A DNA stretch of 17,500 nucleotides from Conus ventricosus. Its lineage: Eukaryota; Mollusca; Gastropoda; Neogastropoda; Conidae. Location: the NCBI GenBank assembly GCA_018398815.1, contig CM031614.1, forward strand, positions 56,793,802 through 56,811,301, read 5' to 3'. Made by a program: the position numbers and the translations under genes. Shown piece by piece: positions 8,591 through 16,259 of the stretch. The number at the start of each line of letters is the position of its first letter. Within the stretch, counting starts at the first letter, position 1. The notes beneath the pieces were generated by a model. The model did no database searches. It was not told where the DNA came from and worked only from the letters and a program-made list of their open reading frames with translations.

Positions 8591-8601
8591 AAGGGGGAAA
8601 T
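8591..8601 (+). other. Polypurine tract
   Basis: AAGGGGGAAA followed by T directly precedes the TGTCA start of the 3' LTR. It is the expected primer for plus-strand DNA synthesis. Confidence 0.85.
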
Positions 8602-9910
8602 TGTCACGGTCAAAAATAGAACAACCAAGTCGTGGTCCAGGTTGTTTGGACATAAGCTCTAACTCAAATATTCTGGGCGCCACGTAGACGGGCCCATGGT
8701 TCGGATCCAGCCAATTAAGCATAGGGGAGAGGCTCCACAGAGACGGTCTGTCCGGCCAGACGGACTAAGCAGCTTTGACCGACGCCTCGATGTCTAGCGA
8801 GACGAGTCGTAGCGCCTGGCTCAGGCTCATCTAGCCAATTTGTGGAACCAGCGCCATTGTTAGTCGGACGTCGCAGGTTAAAGCAGGAAAGGGAGAGGAG
8901 AAGGTAGTGTGTGGTGGGGGTGAAATCTAGCTAATCAATTAAATGACCAATTGACCACCACAGAGAGTAAGGCGTGTAGGCGTGACTGTCATGATTTGAT
9001 ATCCAATGGAATTAGAGGGAGATAACTTTGGGTATCAGGGGTAAAAATACTGACCAATGGTACTGCCCTTTTTGGACAGATCGGAACGGGATAAGAAGGA
9101 TGTGAGAGTGAGAGAACGGGAGAAAAGAGGGGGAGAACGAACAGAGAGAGAGAGAGAGAGGTTCGGAGTGGAAGCTCTGCAGGAGAGAGGGGCAGAGAGA
9201 GAGATGAGGGGAGGAGAGGAGAGAACCAAGTTGAGAGATTAGCAGGAGATAGTCTGCAGGGGGAAGGACTAAAAGAGAGATGTGGAGAGAGAGAGTTGCT
9301 AACTAATGAAGAAGAAAAGAAAGAAAAGAAAAAAAAAAAAAAGAAAAGCAACCATGTCCATTTGATAGGGCAGACTGGAAGAGAGAGAGAGTGCATGCGT
9401 TAATGCAGGAAGGAAGAAAGGAGAACAGATCGATGTTGATAGTCACTGTTCTATCTTAACCGGGGTTCGACCTCATACCTGGCAGCGTCACTTCGTCCCA
9501 AACAGAACCACAGACCAACGCCAGTGCAAGCAGACCAACACCAGTTTCCAGCAGTTGTGTCGTGTTGTGAAAGTGACAGTGAAAAGAAAAAAAAGGAAAA
9601 GAAAAAGACAGTGATTCGTGAATAGTTAAGATCACCTGGCCAGGTAAAGTAGAAATCAATTTATACCCGGGTTAGTTAATGATGTTTTAGATAAATGATT
9701 TTGTGAAGTTCAGGAAAGAGAGAATGTTTTATTTTGTTTGATTCCATATGCATTGATGTTTCGTTCTATGATCATGTGTAGTAAAGTTATAGACTTTACT
9801 GTGGTTTGATGTGACGAATGCATGATATATGAATGAGATTGTAAGCAAGCTGTGAGTGTGTTTGGGCTGTGCGCTAGTCCTTCCTCCATCGACATTTACC
9901 GAGGTTGACA
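8602..9910 (+). repeat. 3' LTR (1309 bp)
   Basis: Same TGTCA...TGACA ends and same internal order as 4038-5341. Compared over the first 220 bases, I see about six single-base insertions relative to the 5' copy and only a few substitutions. The A run and GA run lengths also differ. 9911-10033 is unique flank with a T run and an A run (about 9929-9957). Confidence 0.95.
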
Positions 9911-10033
9911 GTTACTAAGGCTTTACACTTTTTTTTTTTTACTTAAAAAAAAAAATTGCATTCAGTACAAACATAAAAAGGAAAACAAAGGGGCGTGTAC
10001 AACAAAAGTCGAGAAATAATTGTTTTAACAGCC

Positions 10034-10049
10034 AGAGAGAAGAGAGAGA

Positions 10050-10103
<54 letters not shown>

Positions 10104-10114
10104 ATGAGAGAGAG

Positions 10115-10162
<48 letters not shown>
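10034..10162. repeat. (GA)n microsatellite
   Basis: About 130 bases of GA with a few interruptions. It sits at the apparent 3' side of the minus-strand LINE (as CT repeats on that strand) and may be the LINE's tail or its target. Confidence 0.93.
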
Positions 10163-10165
<3 letters not shown>

Positions 10166-10385
10166 TGGATGGATGTTATCAATGGCGTTTTCATTCAATG
10201 TTCTATCTAGAGAAACATCTTAAAAAGGCCTCGAATACATCAACAATATAGATAACATTGGCACACAAAGGACTGTTCAAATTCAACTTAGGACTGTGGC
10301 AAATCGCAATCAGATAAATCATACAAAAGTAAAATACATTTAAGAACCCTCTATTAATTCTAATGGTTTTAATATCATCAATTTT

Positions 10386-10904
10386 GCACAAAAATCTGAA
10401 TGGTTAGAGATAAGTAAGGCATTGTGTTTTTCAATTTTGTATCGCCACTCTAGTTTCTTCAAAAATACAGTTATTCGTGGATGGTTTCCATTCAGTTTGC
10501 ATGATATATATAATACTTTGCAAATAGTATAATGAAGTAAAGAAGACCGTCCACAATAACGTTTTTATCAAATCCTAAAGCACCAGCAATTCAGTCAGTC
10601 TTAAGTTATCTGCACTGACACATTTTTCTCCAATCAAACCTGTAAGTACATTCCAAAAGAATTTGACATAATTGCATTTCCAAAACATATGGTCAATAGT
10701 ATTTTTTTTGTACCAGAAAAAATGCCATTTGTCATTGTTACGAACTCCAATATCTTTTAAAATAACATTTGTACCTAAACATCTGTGCAATGATTTCAGC
10801 TGAAACCATTTTAGTTTAATATCGTTTATTTTGCTGGTATTATAGAAAGCATGATTTCCAGTCATGATTGTACCATCAGTTTCGATTCCCATTTGTCGAA
10901 GCAT
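10386..10904 (-). pseudogene. LINE ORF2: C-terminal knuckle (zf-RVT-like) and tail
   Basis: A segment with KWHFFWYKKNTIDHMFWKCN then YVKFFW matches the C-terminal C..C...E...H.F..C.....W knuckle of L1/Tx1-type ORF2 proteins. The final His and Cys remain but the first Cys pair is lost. After a stop near 10575 another frame holds DKNVIVDGLLYFIILFAKYY and ITVFLKKLEWRYKIEKHNAL, the usual tail of this family. The sequence from about 10385 to the GA tract is taken as 3' UTR. Confidence 0.8.
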
Positions 10905-11984
10905 TTTAGTCGAACATTATTTTCAATAAGTATATTGTGATAAAGCTTTGAACTTTTTTTTTTAACCTTTGTGAATGGCAAATACCTTCTTCAAACAGTA
11001 AGTTGTATCAGTATGTTTATTGTTCTTTACAAAAATACTACATTGTTTAATGTATGTCGATTATTGCAGATTATACCGCAAAGGTGACAAAATTCAAACA
11101 GTAAGTTGTATCAGTATGTTTATTGTTCTTTACAAAAATACTACATTGTTTAATGTAGTCGATTATTGCAGATTTATACCCAGCAAAGGTGACAAAATCG
11201 ATATTAATATCATATTCTCTTTGAAAGGCAGATAAGAAATTAAGAAACTGACCTTTATCATAAAAAAGTCCGCAAGACAATGTACATTCTTGTTACCAAA
11301 TTTTCTAGAGATAACGTATGAGTTTCTAACTTGGATTTTATTATCATAGCAAATCGGTTCGGCTAAAATTTCAGCGGAATTTCCTGGTATGCATTTGTAG
11401 TAAAAAATTTTATAGGCTACAATGACGTTGACCAAAACTGGTTATATTTCGTAAACCTGGAAACAAATTCTAGACCATATTTATTAATAAGCGGCCATTG
11501 AGGAAAATTAGCCAGTAGAATATGTTTCCACTTGTGGGTTGTTTCTTCAGTTTTATGAAACCACGACAGTTTCAAAGAAGTAACAAATATTTTCAATTCA
11601 GGGATACCATGCCTCCAAGTTTTACACTCTTATGCGCCGTTTTGCGGTTAATTTTGTCTGGTTTCTTACCCAGACAAATTCACAACACATCTTTTGTAAT
11701 GTTCGAAAAAATACATCTGGTGGATTTGGCAGAAGTAACCAAAGATGTATCAGCTTTGAAAGTATGACAGATTTTAAAATTGCTATTCTACCAAGAGGCA
11801 TTAGTTGACGTTTAACCCTACTTTGAAGAGATGTTTTATATCTGCGAATTTGTTCAGATAATTCATGTTTACACAGTCTTTTAAATCATTAGTAAACCAT
11901 ATTCCTAATACACGAAATTTTAGTGGGTTTCAGTCCATTCCTAAATGATTCATATAGCTAATTTCAGAATTCTTACTTCCTAAC
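10905..11984 (-). pseudogene. LINE ORF2: region after the reverse transcriptase
   Basis: On the minus strand, IWLGSKNSE (adjacent to the insertion) and FRVLGIWFTNDL are typical of the segment after LINE palm and thumb. ELKIFVTSLKLSWFHKTEET and KWKHILLANFPQW follow further on in other frames. Many frame changes occur. A 103-bp tandem duplication sits at 10990-11198. Confidence 0.75.
10990..11198. repeat. 103-bp tandem duplication inside the LINE
   Basis: 10990-11092 (starting TTCAAACAGTAAG) is repeated at 11093-11198 with only small differences: one missing T in TGTATGTCGA, and TTATACCGCA versus TTTATACCCAGCA. It duplicates coding sequence of ORF2 and shifts the frame, so it arose in or after the parent copy. 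Confidence 0.93.
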
Positions 11985-11996
11985 CAAATTTAACTT
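11985..11996. repeat. Target-site duplication, left copy (12 bp)
   Basis: CAAATTTAACTT directly abuts the palindromic insertion at 11997 and is repeated exactly at 12421-12432. With one copy removed, the interrupted LINE reads on in frame from SKTS into IWLGSK (apart from one TAA), which is strong support that this is the duplicated target. Confidence 0.92.
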
Positions 11997-12057
11997 ATCT
12001 TAAATAAATGTTAGCGAACCGCCCAGAGAACGTGGACAAACGAGTCACAAGACAAAA

Positions 12058-12094
12058 CACAACGCGTTTCGACCTCTTAGGTCTTCGTCAGGTG
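12058..12094 (-). ncRNA. Hammerhead-ribozyme-like motif, left arm
   Basis: The mirror copy of the right-arm motif, read on the minus strand, with CTGACGA at 12091-12085. Here stem II is fully Watson-Crick (GACC/GGTC) because the mismatch at 12071 restores the C. The same extra A is present. Confidence 0.45.
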
Positions 12095-12278
12095 ATATAT
12101 AAACGAATAAAACAACGAAAATTCACTTAGCTTTGATCGCTTCAGATCGCTTAGGGTTCAGCGCAAGGAAGAAGGCGTTGAATGAGCTCATTCAACGCCT
12201 TCTTCCTTGCGCTGAACCCTAAGCGATCTGAAGCGATCAAAGCTAAGTGAATTTTCGTTGTTTTATTCGTTTATATAT

Positions 12279-12315
12279 CACCTGACGAAGACCTAAGAGG
12301 TTGAAACGCGTTGTG
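12279..12315 (+). ncRNA. Hammerhead-ribozyme-like motif, right arm
   Basis: CTGACGA (12282-12288), stem II GACC/GGTT with loop TAAGA, then GAAACGCGT (12303-12311), a T at the cleavage-site position, and GTG pairing with the CAC just upstream as a short stem I. ACGCGT is self-complementary, as in hammerheads that act as dimers with a very short stem III. One extra A (12289) after CTGACGA departs from the canonical core and may abolish activity. The motif is seen directly; function is inference. Confidence 0.45.
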
Positions 12316-12420
12316 TTTTGTCTTATGACTCGTTTGTCCACGTTCTCTGGGCGGTTCGCTAACATTTATTTAAGATTTGTTTAGATTTCCGCCTGCAGTC
12401 GTCTCGCTTTGCAACTAGAT

Positions 12421-12432
12421 CAAATTTAACTT
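12421..12432. repeat. Target-site duplication, right copy (12 bp)
   Basis: CAAATTTAACTT, identical to 11985-11996, directly after the insertion tail. Confidence 0.92.
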
Positions 12433-13436
12433 GTTTTGCTAGAATTTATGTGAAGACATGAAACAGATCCAAACTTAAACAGAACATCTACTCAAATTTC
12501 AAAGATTTTCTATCACCTACCAACAAAATTCTGTGTCATCCGCATATTGGGAAACTTTATGTTCAACATCATTCATCATTATTCCCTGGATATCTGTATT
12601 TCCTCTTATCATTATAGCTAATATTTTTACACAGAATATGAATAGATATGGGGATATAGGGTCTCCTTGTCTACAACCTCTTTTAATTTCAAACCAGTTT
12701 GAAACCTGACCATTTACAACAACACAAGATTTAACATTCTTATAGAATGTATCTATCCACCTGAAGATGTCTTTCTAAAAACGAATTTTTTTTAATACCT
12801 TCGACATAAAACCCCAGTTAATCGAGTCAAAAGCTTTCTCAAAATCTATATTTAATAACAATCCAGGTAAATCACTTTGATCTAAGTAAGCTATTGTGTC
12901 ATATATCAATCTTGAGTTATCACCAATGTATCTGTTCCTAATGAAATCCGTCTGGTCTTCATTAATAAGTCTTGGCAGTACAGTTTTTATGCAATTTGCA
13001 ACACATGATGATCCAATTTTATACACTACATTTAAAAGTGAAATTGGTCTCCAGTTTTTCTTAATAGATTGTCTTTGCTTGTCTCCTTTGGGAATTCACA
13101 CAATAATCCCTTCTTTCAGCACACCAGACAGTTCTCCTCTTTTAAAACTAGCATTCAATGCTCTAATAACAAATAATCCATTTTTTTCCAAAAAAAAACT
13201 TTAAAGAATTCCGTAGAAAATCCATCAGAGCCTGGGCTTTTGTTACTTTTCATATTCTTCAAGACATCAGTTGCTTCTTCAAGAGTAATTTCTCCCTCTA
13301 ACGTGTTTGCTTTTGTTTCATTTAGACATGGTGTACCGTTTACTAAATCCATTATTTTGCTATCTTCTACTTCGGATTCTGCGCAAAGTAATCTATAAAA
13401 GTTCTGAACTTCCAGAAGGATGTCTTTCTGGGTTGT
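12433..13436 (-). pseudogene. LINE ORF2: reverse transcriptase domain
   Basis: Motifs in order are NKSPGSDGFSTEFF (about 13244-13203), then after a frameshift IPKGDK, NWRPISLLNVVYKI, TDFIRNRYIGDNSRLIYD, DFEKAFDS (12846-12823), RGCRQGDPISPYLF, and the catalytic YADDT at 12546-12532. The two aspartates and the upstream Asp of motif A are intact. In-frame stops occur just before IPKGDK (TGA) and after KVLKKIRF (TAG). The frame shifts again after YADDT, where VDVLFKFGSVSCLHIN and SSKTS close the palm/thumb region. The wording of the motifs fits L1/Tx1-type LINEs. Confidence 0.9.
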
Positions 13437-13969
13437 TTAAACATTATCTTGCTGATCCGTGATCCTAGACATCTCTTTACTTACAAAATGACGTTTCTCA
13501 AGATTACAAAAATAGTTGCTTACTTTTTTACCCTCAGCTATCCACCTAGCTCTTGATCGTAGCAAAACACCTTCCATTCGTTTTTCTCTAATATGGTTTA
13601 ATTGTTTTTTTGTTGTTGTTGCTATAGCTCTAATATCGTCCTGGCTTATAAACGTTGTTGTTTCTAATCTTTGAATGTCAGATTCTAGTCGATTTTCCTC
13701 ATCCTGTATTTTCTTCTTTTTCATTGTTGCAAATAAAATTGTCTTTGATCTTAACTTCATAAGAAGGAAATCCAGAAAAGTATCATCGGGAACAGAAAAA
13801 CGTAGTTCTTCATCAGGTATATCATTAATATTTGCATTCATTGCATATTCATCTATAACAGATCTTATCTCAAAATCTATCTCATTTAGATATAAGTTGT
13901 CTTTTAAGAGAGATGAATTAAATTTCCAAAAAGTGTTAAGTTTTGAGCTTTTACTAAATTTTAGTTTCA
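13437..13969 (-). pseudogene. LINE ORF2: linker between endonuclease and reverse transcriptase
   Basis: This continues the frame that carries SDHSS and is rich in Lys, Glu and predicted helix (RSKTILFATMKKKK, RARWIAEGKKVSNYFCNLEK). The latter matches the conserved R..W...G.K....F..LE segment that precedes LINE reverse transcriptases. It stops at a TAA at 13439-13437. The same frame continues beyond the stop (QKDILLEVQNFYRLL), so the TAA is a point-type nonsense change rather than the natural end. Confidence 0.82.
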
Positions 13970-14656
13970 ATAGTATACTCGAATGATCTGATCTATATCC
14001 ACATTCAACGTCCACATAATCTACAAATGTTACTATTTTGTCTAAAATCAGAAAGAAATCTAATCCAGCCTGTTGGAAAGGATTTGTTCGTTGCCATGTA
14101 TACCGCAAACACTCAGTATTTAGTTCTTGCCATATATCACTTAATGCCAATTGTCAATCATGTTTTCGAGCTCTTCTCTTGCCTTAGTGTTGTTAACATG
14201 TTTATAGTCATTATAATCATTTGCTGGATCAAGGACTATATTGAAATCTCCAGCTATTATAACATTCTCAATACCAAGGTCATTACTCTTTTGTTTCAGG
14301 TTGTTATAAAACTCCAGATCATCTCTGTTTGGTCCATAAATATTTACAAAAAGAAAGTTATTTTCCTGAATTTCAGTAAGTAGCATGACATAATTTCCTG
14401 AGTTATCTTTGATGACACGCTTGACTTTGAATTCAAAATTGTTAATAAACAATATTCCCACCCGCCTTGAATTAGACGTGTAATTTGAAAAAAAACCCTG
14501 TATGTCCCCATTCATCTAAAACGTATTTTTCAATCTTTTCTTCAAAATGTGTATCTTGTAGGAAATAAATGCAATATGTCTTGTTTCTCAAGTAATGGAA
14601 TACATCACGCCTCTTTTTTGAATCATTGAGGAAAGAATAGATAAGTTATTATTCAT
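13970..14656 (-). pseudogene. LINE ORF2: APE-type endonuclease domain
   Basis: A start-like MNNNLSILS at 14656 is followed, in another frame, by SKKRRDVFHYLRNKTYCIYF then LQDTHF (about 14630-14550), the familiar N-terminal part of L1/Tx1 endonucleases with the metal-binding acidic residue in QDTH. From 14515 come SRRVGILFINN, VNIYGPN and IIAGDFN (GDFN at 14251-14240). After a frameshift near 14145 come ALSDIWQELN, YTWQR and GLDFFLI, and then the terminal SDHSS motif (13991-13977). This enzyme nicks target DNA to prime reverse transcription. Catalytic motifs are visible, but at least two frameshifts and a probable small deletion after the start break the frame. Confidence 0.88.
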
Positions 14657-14854
14657 TTTCGCATTTATCAAATAAAGTCAAGAACATCCAACCAACCATG
14701 CAATAATTACAGGTGACCTACAGAAAAACTAAACACACAAAAAAGAACAATTAAATGAAAAATAAAGCCGACATAAGCTATCTAAATAATACATTGCCCC
14801 GCCATATCGAGAGCGGGGTGGGCGTGGGGTAAGGTGACAGAAAAGAAGAAAAAA
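14657..14854. other. Upstream of LINE ORF2; no ORF1 seen
   Basis: AT-rich to about 14800, then more GC-rich. On the minus strand this would be 5' UTR or ORF1 of the LINE, but no ORF1 (coiled-coil or zinc-knuckle) sequence is recognisable, so the element is probably 5'-truncated. Confidence 0.5.
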
Positions 14855-14932
14855 GGGGGGGTTGGGGTGGGGGTTGGGGTGGGGGTTGGGGTGGGGGGGG
14901 GAGGCAGGGGGCGAGGTGGGGATGGGGGGCGG
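14855..14932 (+). repeat. G-rich tandem array, potential G-quadruplex
   Basis: Three or more units of GGGGGTTGGGGTGG (14-bp period) run into longer G blocks. More than four G runs of four or more bases lie within short loops, which meets the usual pattern for G-quadruplex formation on the + strand. It is not the TTAGGG telomere repeat. Confidence 0.88.
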
Positions 14933-15503
14933 AATTAAAATTTAACATCTTTTCATCACATCCACAAAAAAAAGAGAATAAATCAATAAATCAACTATCT
15001 ATCACATCTGCAACAATCATAAACAATGAACAACAGATTGCATCCAAAAAAGAATGAAAGCGGAGCTGGAATTCCACCAGGCCTCCCACTCCCACCCATC
15101 ACGTGTGTCCAAAGTATATGCTCATGCGCGTATGCGTGAGTATGCGCAATCGCCAACTCCCTCTCTCTCTCCCCCTTCGCCTCTATCTGAAATTTTTTCT
15201 CCTTTTTTTTCCGGTTGTGGTTAGGTATGTTTTTGTTTGTTTGGTTTTGATTTAAAGGGAGAGAGTCGTTCTGTATTGTTTTCGTCAGAATAAAATATAA
15301 GGAAGGTAACTGATATATTATGGTTCCTCTTTCTTTAAAAAACTAATTTGATGTCATGAAAAACGAAACGAAAGCATAAAAAACAAAATCGGTTCTCTGA
15401 GAAGTATAGGAGAATCATTTGAATGAGTCTGTCCAATGTTTTTATAACTTTTGTTTTAGATATTTCTTTTTTTTCCATTCCCTCATTCTGTTGGCCTTGT
15501 TCT
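14933..15503. other. Non-coding stretch
   Basis: AT-rich sequence with a short GC-rich portion (15060-15180, including alternating GC/AT such as CATGCGCGTATGCGTG). No gene, RNA or element was recognised on either strand. Confidence 0.55.
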
Positions 15504-15561
<58 letters not shown>

Positions 15562-15574
15562 CTTCTCTCTCTCT
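15504..15574. repeat. (CT)n microsatellite
   Basis: About 70 bases of CT with two interruptions near the 3' end. Confidence 0.95.
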
Positions 15575-15670
15575 AACGTTCTGATGAGGAAACACGAAAG
15601 ATTGGACACACTTTATTCAACTGATCTTCCTCACGTCCAGTTTGCGCCTAATTTAAGTAGATAAAGGATC

Positions 15671-15795
15671 GTTGGTTATTCGTTTTCAACGTCTTGAAAG
15701 TTGTTTGTGTCTTGCCTGAAGAAGACCAAAGAGGTCGAACGAAACGCGTCGTGTTTTGTCTTGTAATTTGTTTGTATCTTTCGTTCAGCGGCACA
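15671..15795 (+). repeat. Diverged relative of the palindromic insertion unit, with hammerhead-like motif
   Basis: The core CTGAAGA (15716-15722), stem II GACC/GGTC, GAAACGCGTC (15741-15750) and the following GTGTTTTGTCTT (15751-15762) align with the 12282-12324 arm. Upstream TTATTCGTTT and downstream TTTGT...CGTTC..GCGG also match loosely. A 4-base insertion (GAAC, 15737-15740) before GAAAC breaks the hammerhead-like core in this copy. Eight-base inverted flanks CTTGAAAG (15693-15700) and CTTTCAAG (15804-15811) are present. No target duplication was found. It indicates a dispersed family rather than a single event. Confidence 0.65.
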
Positions 15796-15985
15796 GTAGT
15801 TTTCTTTCAAGTTGGGTCTTCTTCATGCTACTCAGTATAAACTACCCACTTGGTTTTCATTCATGGAAAGATCTACACTCGGCATCTGCAGCTACGTTTC
15901 AAAATCAAACCATAAAATAAAAAAAATTTTGAGGGGGGGAAATAAAAATTACAAACAGAAAAAAAAGTCTGTAAATAAACACAGC

Positions 15986-16259
15986 TTAGTTCAACGCCTT
16001 CAACAAAGCTCCAAGCATCTCCAAAACGGAAATGAGACCAACAAGCGCCAACGACGCATGCGTGACCTCTGCCCCGCAGGTGGCCGTGGGGCAAGGGTCC
16101 TGGTAGCCAATGACGTCACGACAGGCTGCTGACTCCTCCTGTAATCCCTGTGCAATGGTGTGGTGACGCGAATAGGCGTCCGGTGACGTCATGAACCAAC
16201 TGGCGCCCTCTATCGTCATCTGCAGCTCCGTGATGAAGGAAGTCAGATTGAAACGGCAT
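15986..16259 (-). CDS. Candidate terminal exon of an unrecognised host gene
   Basis: On the minus strand a pyrimidine-rich stretch ending TTTCTACGCAG|A gives a strong 3' splice site at 16260. From 16258 the frame is open for 90 codons to a TAA at 15988-15986. The segment is GC-richer than its surroundings and about two thirds or more of third codon positions are G or C, as in real coding DNA. It contains TELQMTIEGASWFMTSPDAY in its first third, several Cys (AACRDV, PCPTATC) and a leucine-rich C-terminus (LALVGLISVLEMLGALLKAL). A poly-A signal AATAAA lies at 15617-15612 on the same strand. I do not recognise the family. A weaker alternative is that the exon ends at CAGAG|GTCACG near 16073. It could also be non-coding regulatory DNA, since two CRE octamers lie within it. 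Confidence 0.45.
16111..16118. promoter_or_regulatory. Perfect CRE octamer TGACGTCA, next to CCAAT
   Basis: TGACGTCA is the palindromic cAMP-response element bound by CREB/ATF bZIP dimers, and here the preceding bases form CCAATGACGTCA. It lies inside the candidate exon, so it may be a coding coincidence. Confidence 0.35.
16184..16191. promoter_or_regulatory. Second perfect CRE octamer TGACGTCA
   Basis: A second exact CRE lies 73 bases from the first, with a related TGACGCG between them (about 16163-16169). The same caveat applies: it overlaps the candidate exon. Confidence 0.35.

Larger units (their letters stand above)
4038..9910 (+). mobile_element. Gmr1-like Ty3/Gypsy LTR retrotransposon, internally deleted
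   Basis: Two direct LTRs (4038-5341 and 8602-9910) flank a 3260-base interior with a candidate primer-binding site, a CCHC nucleocapsid motif, an integrase C-terminal module, reverse transcriptase, RNase H and a polypurine tract. Integrase precedes reverse transcriptase and nothing follows RNase H. That is the order described for the Gmr1-like clade of Ty3/Gypsy elements and is copia-like. Protease and the integrase HHCC and DDE core are missing, most of gag is missing, and the remaining frames carry multiple frameshifts, so the copy cannot be autonomous. I see no matching 4-6 bp target-site duplication (left flank ...TGTCTG, right flank GTTACT...). Confidence 0.88.
11997..12420. mobile_element. 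Small non-coding retro-insertion made of a 380-bp palindrome plus 44-bp tail
   Basis: 11997-12186 and 12187-12376 are reverse complements over 190 bases with no spacer. Only two mismatches were found (12048/12325 and 12071/12302) and no indels. The unpaired tail 12377-12420 ends GCAACTAGAT. Perfect 12-bp target duplications flank the whole. No open frame of note exists. Each arm contains a hammerhead-like core. The structure fits a retroposed small RNA or element fragment with an inverted (head-to-head) duplicated 5' part. The alternatives are a foldback transposon, or an assembly fold-back; the last is made unlikely by the unpaired tail and the target duplication. Confidence 0.85.
10163..14656 (-). 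mobile_element. L1/Tx1-like LINE (non-LTR retrotransposon), disrupted by an insertion
   Basis: Minus-strand pieces of one ORF2 follow in proper order: APE endonuclease (14656-13970), linker, reverse transcriptase (13440-12433), thumb and connection (11984-10905), and C-terminal knuckle and tail (10904-10386). A 424-bp insertion plus duplicated target splits it at 11985-12432. The ends are not sharply defined: the 5' end is placed at the ORF2-like ATG (14656-14654), and no ORF1 is recognised upstream. The 3' UTR probably runs to the GA tract. Multiple frameshifts and stops make it inactive. Confidence 0.88.

Noticed and set aside
8447..8722. 91-codon minus-strand frame across the 3' UTR and LTR start as an extra element gene
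   Set aside because: No recognisable domain, and it is antisense to cis-acting sequences. The matching 5' LTR region does not preserve the frame.
14855..14932. Telomere-like array
   Set aside because: The unit is GGGGGTTGGGGTGG, not TTAGGG, and it is internal and short.
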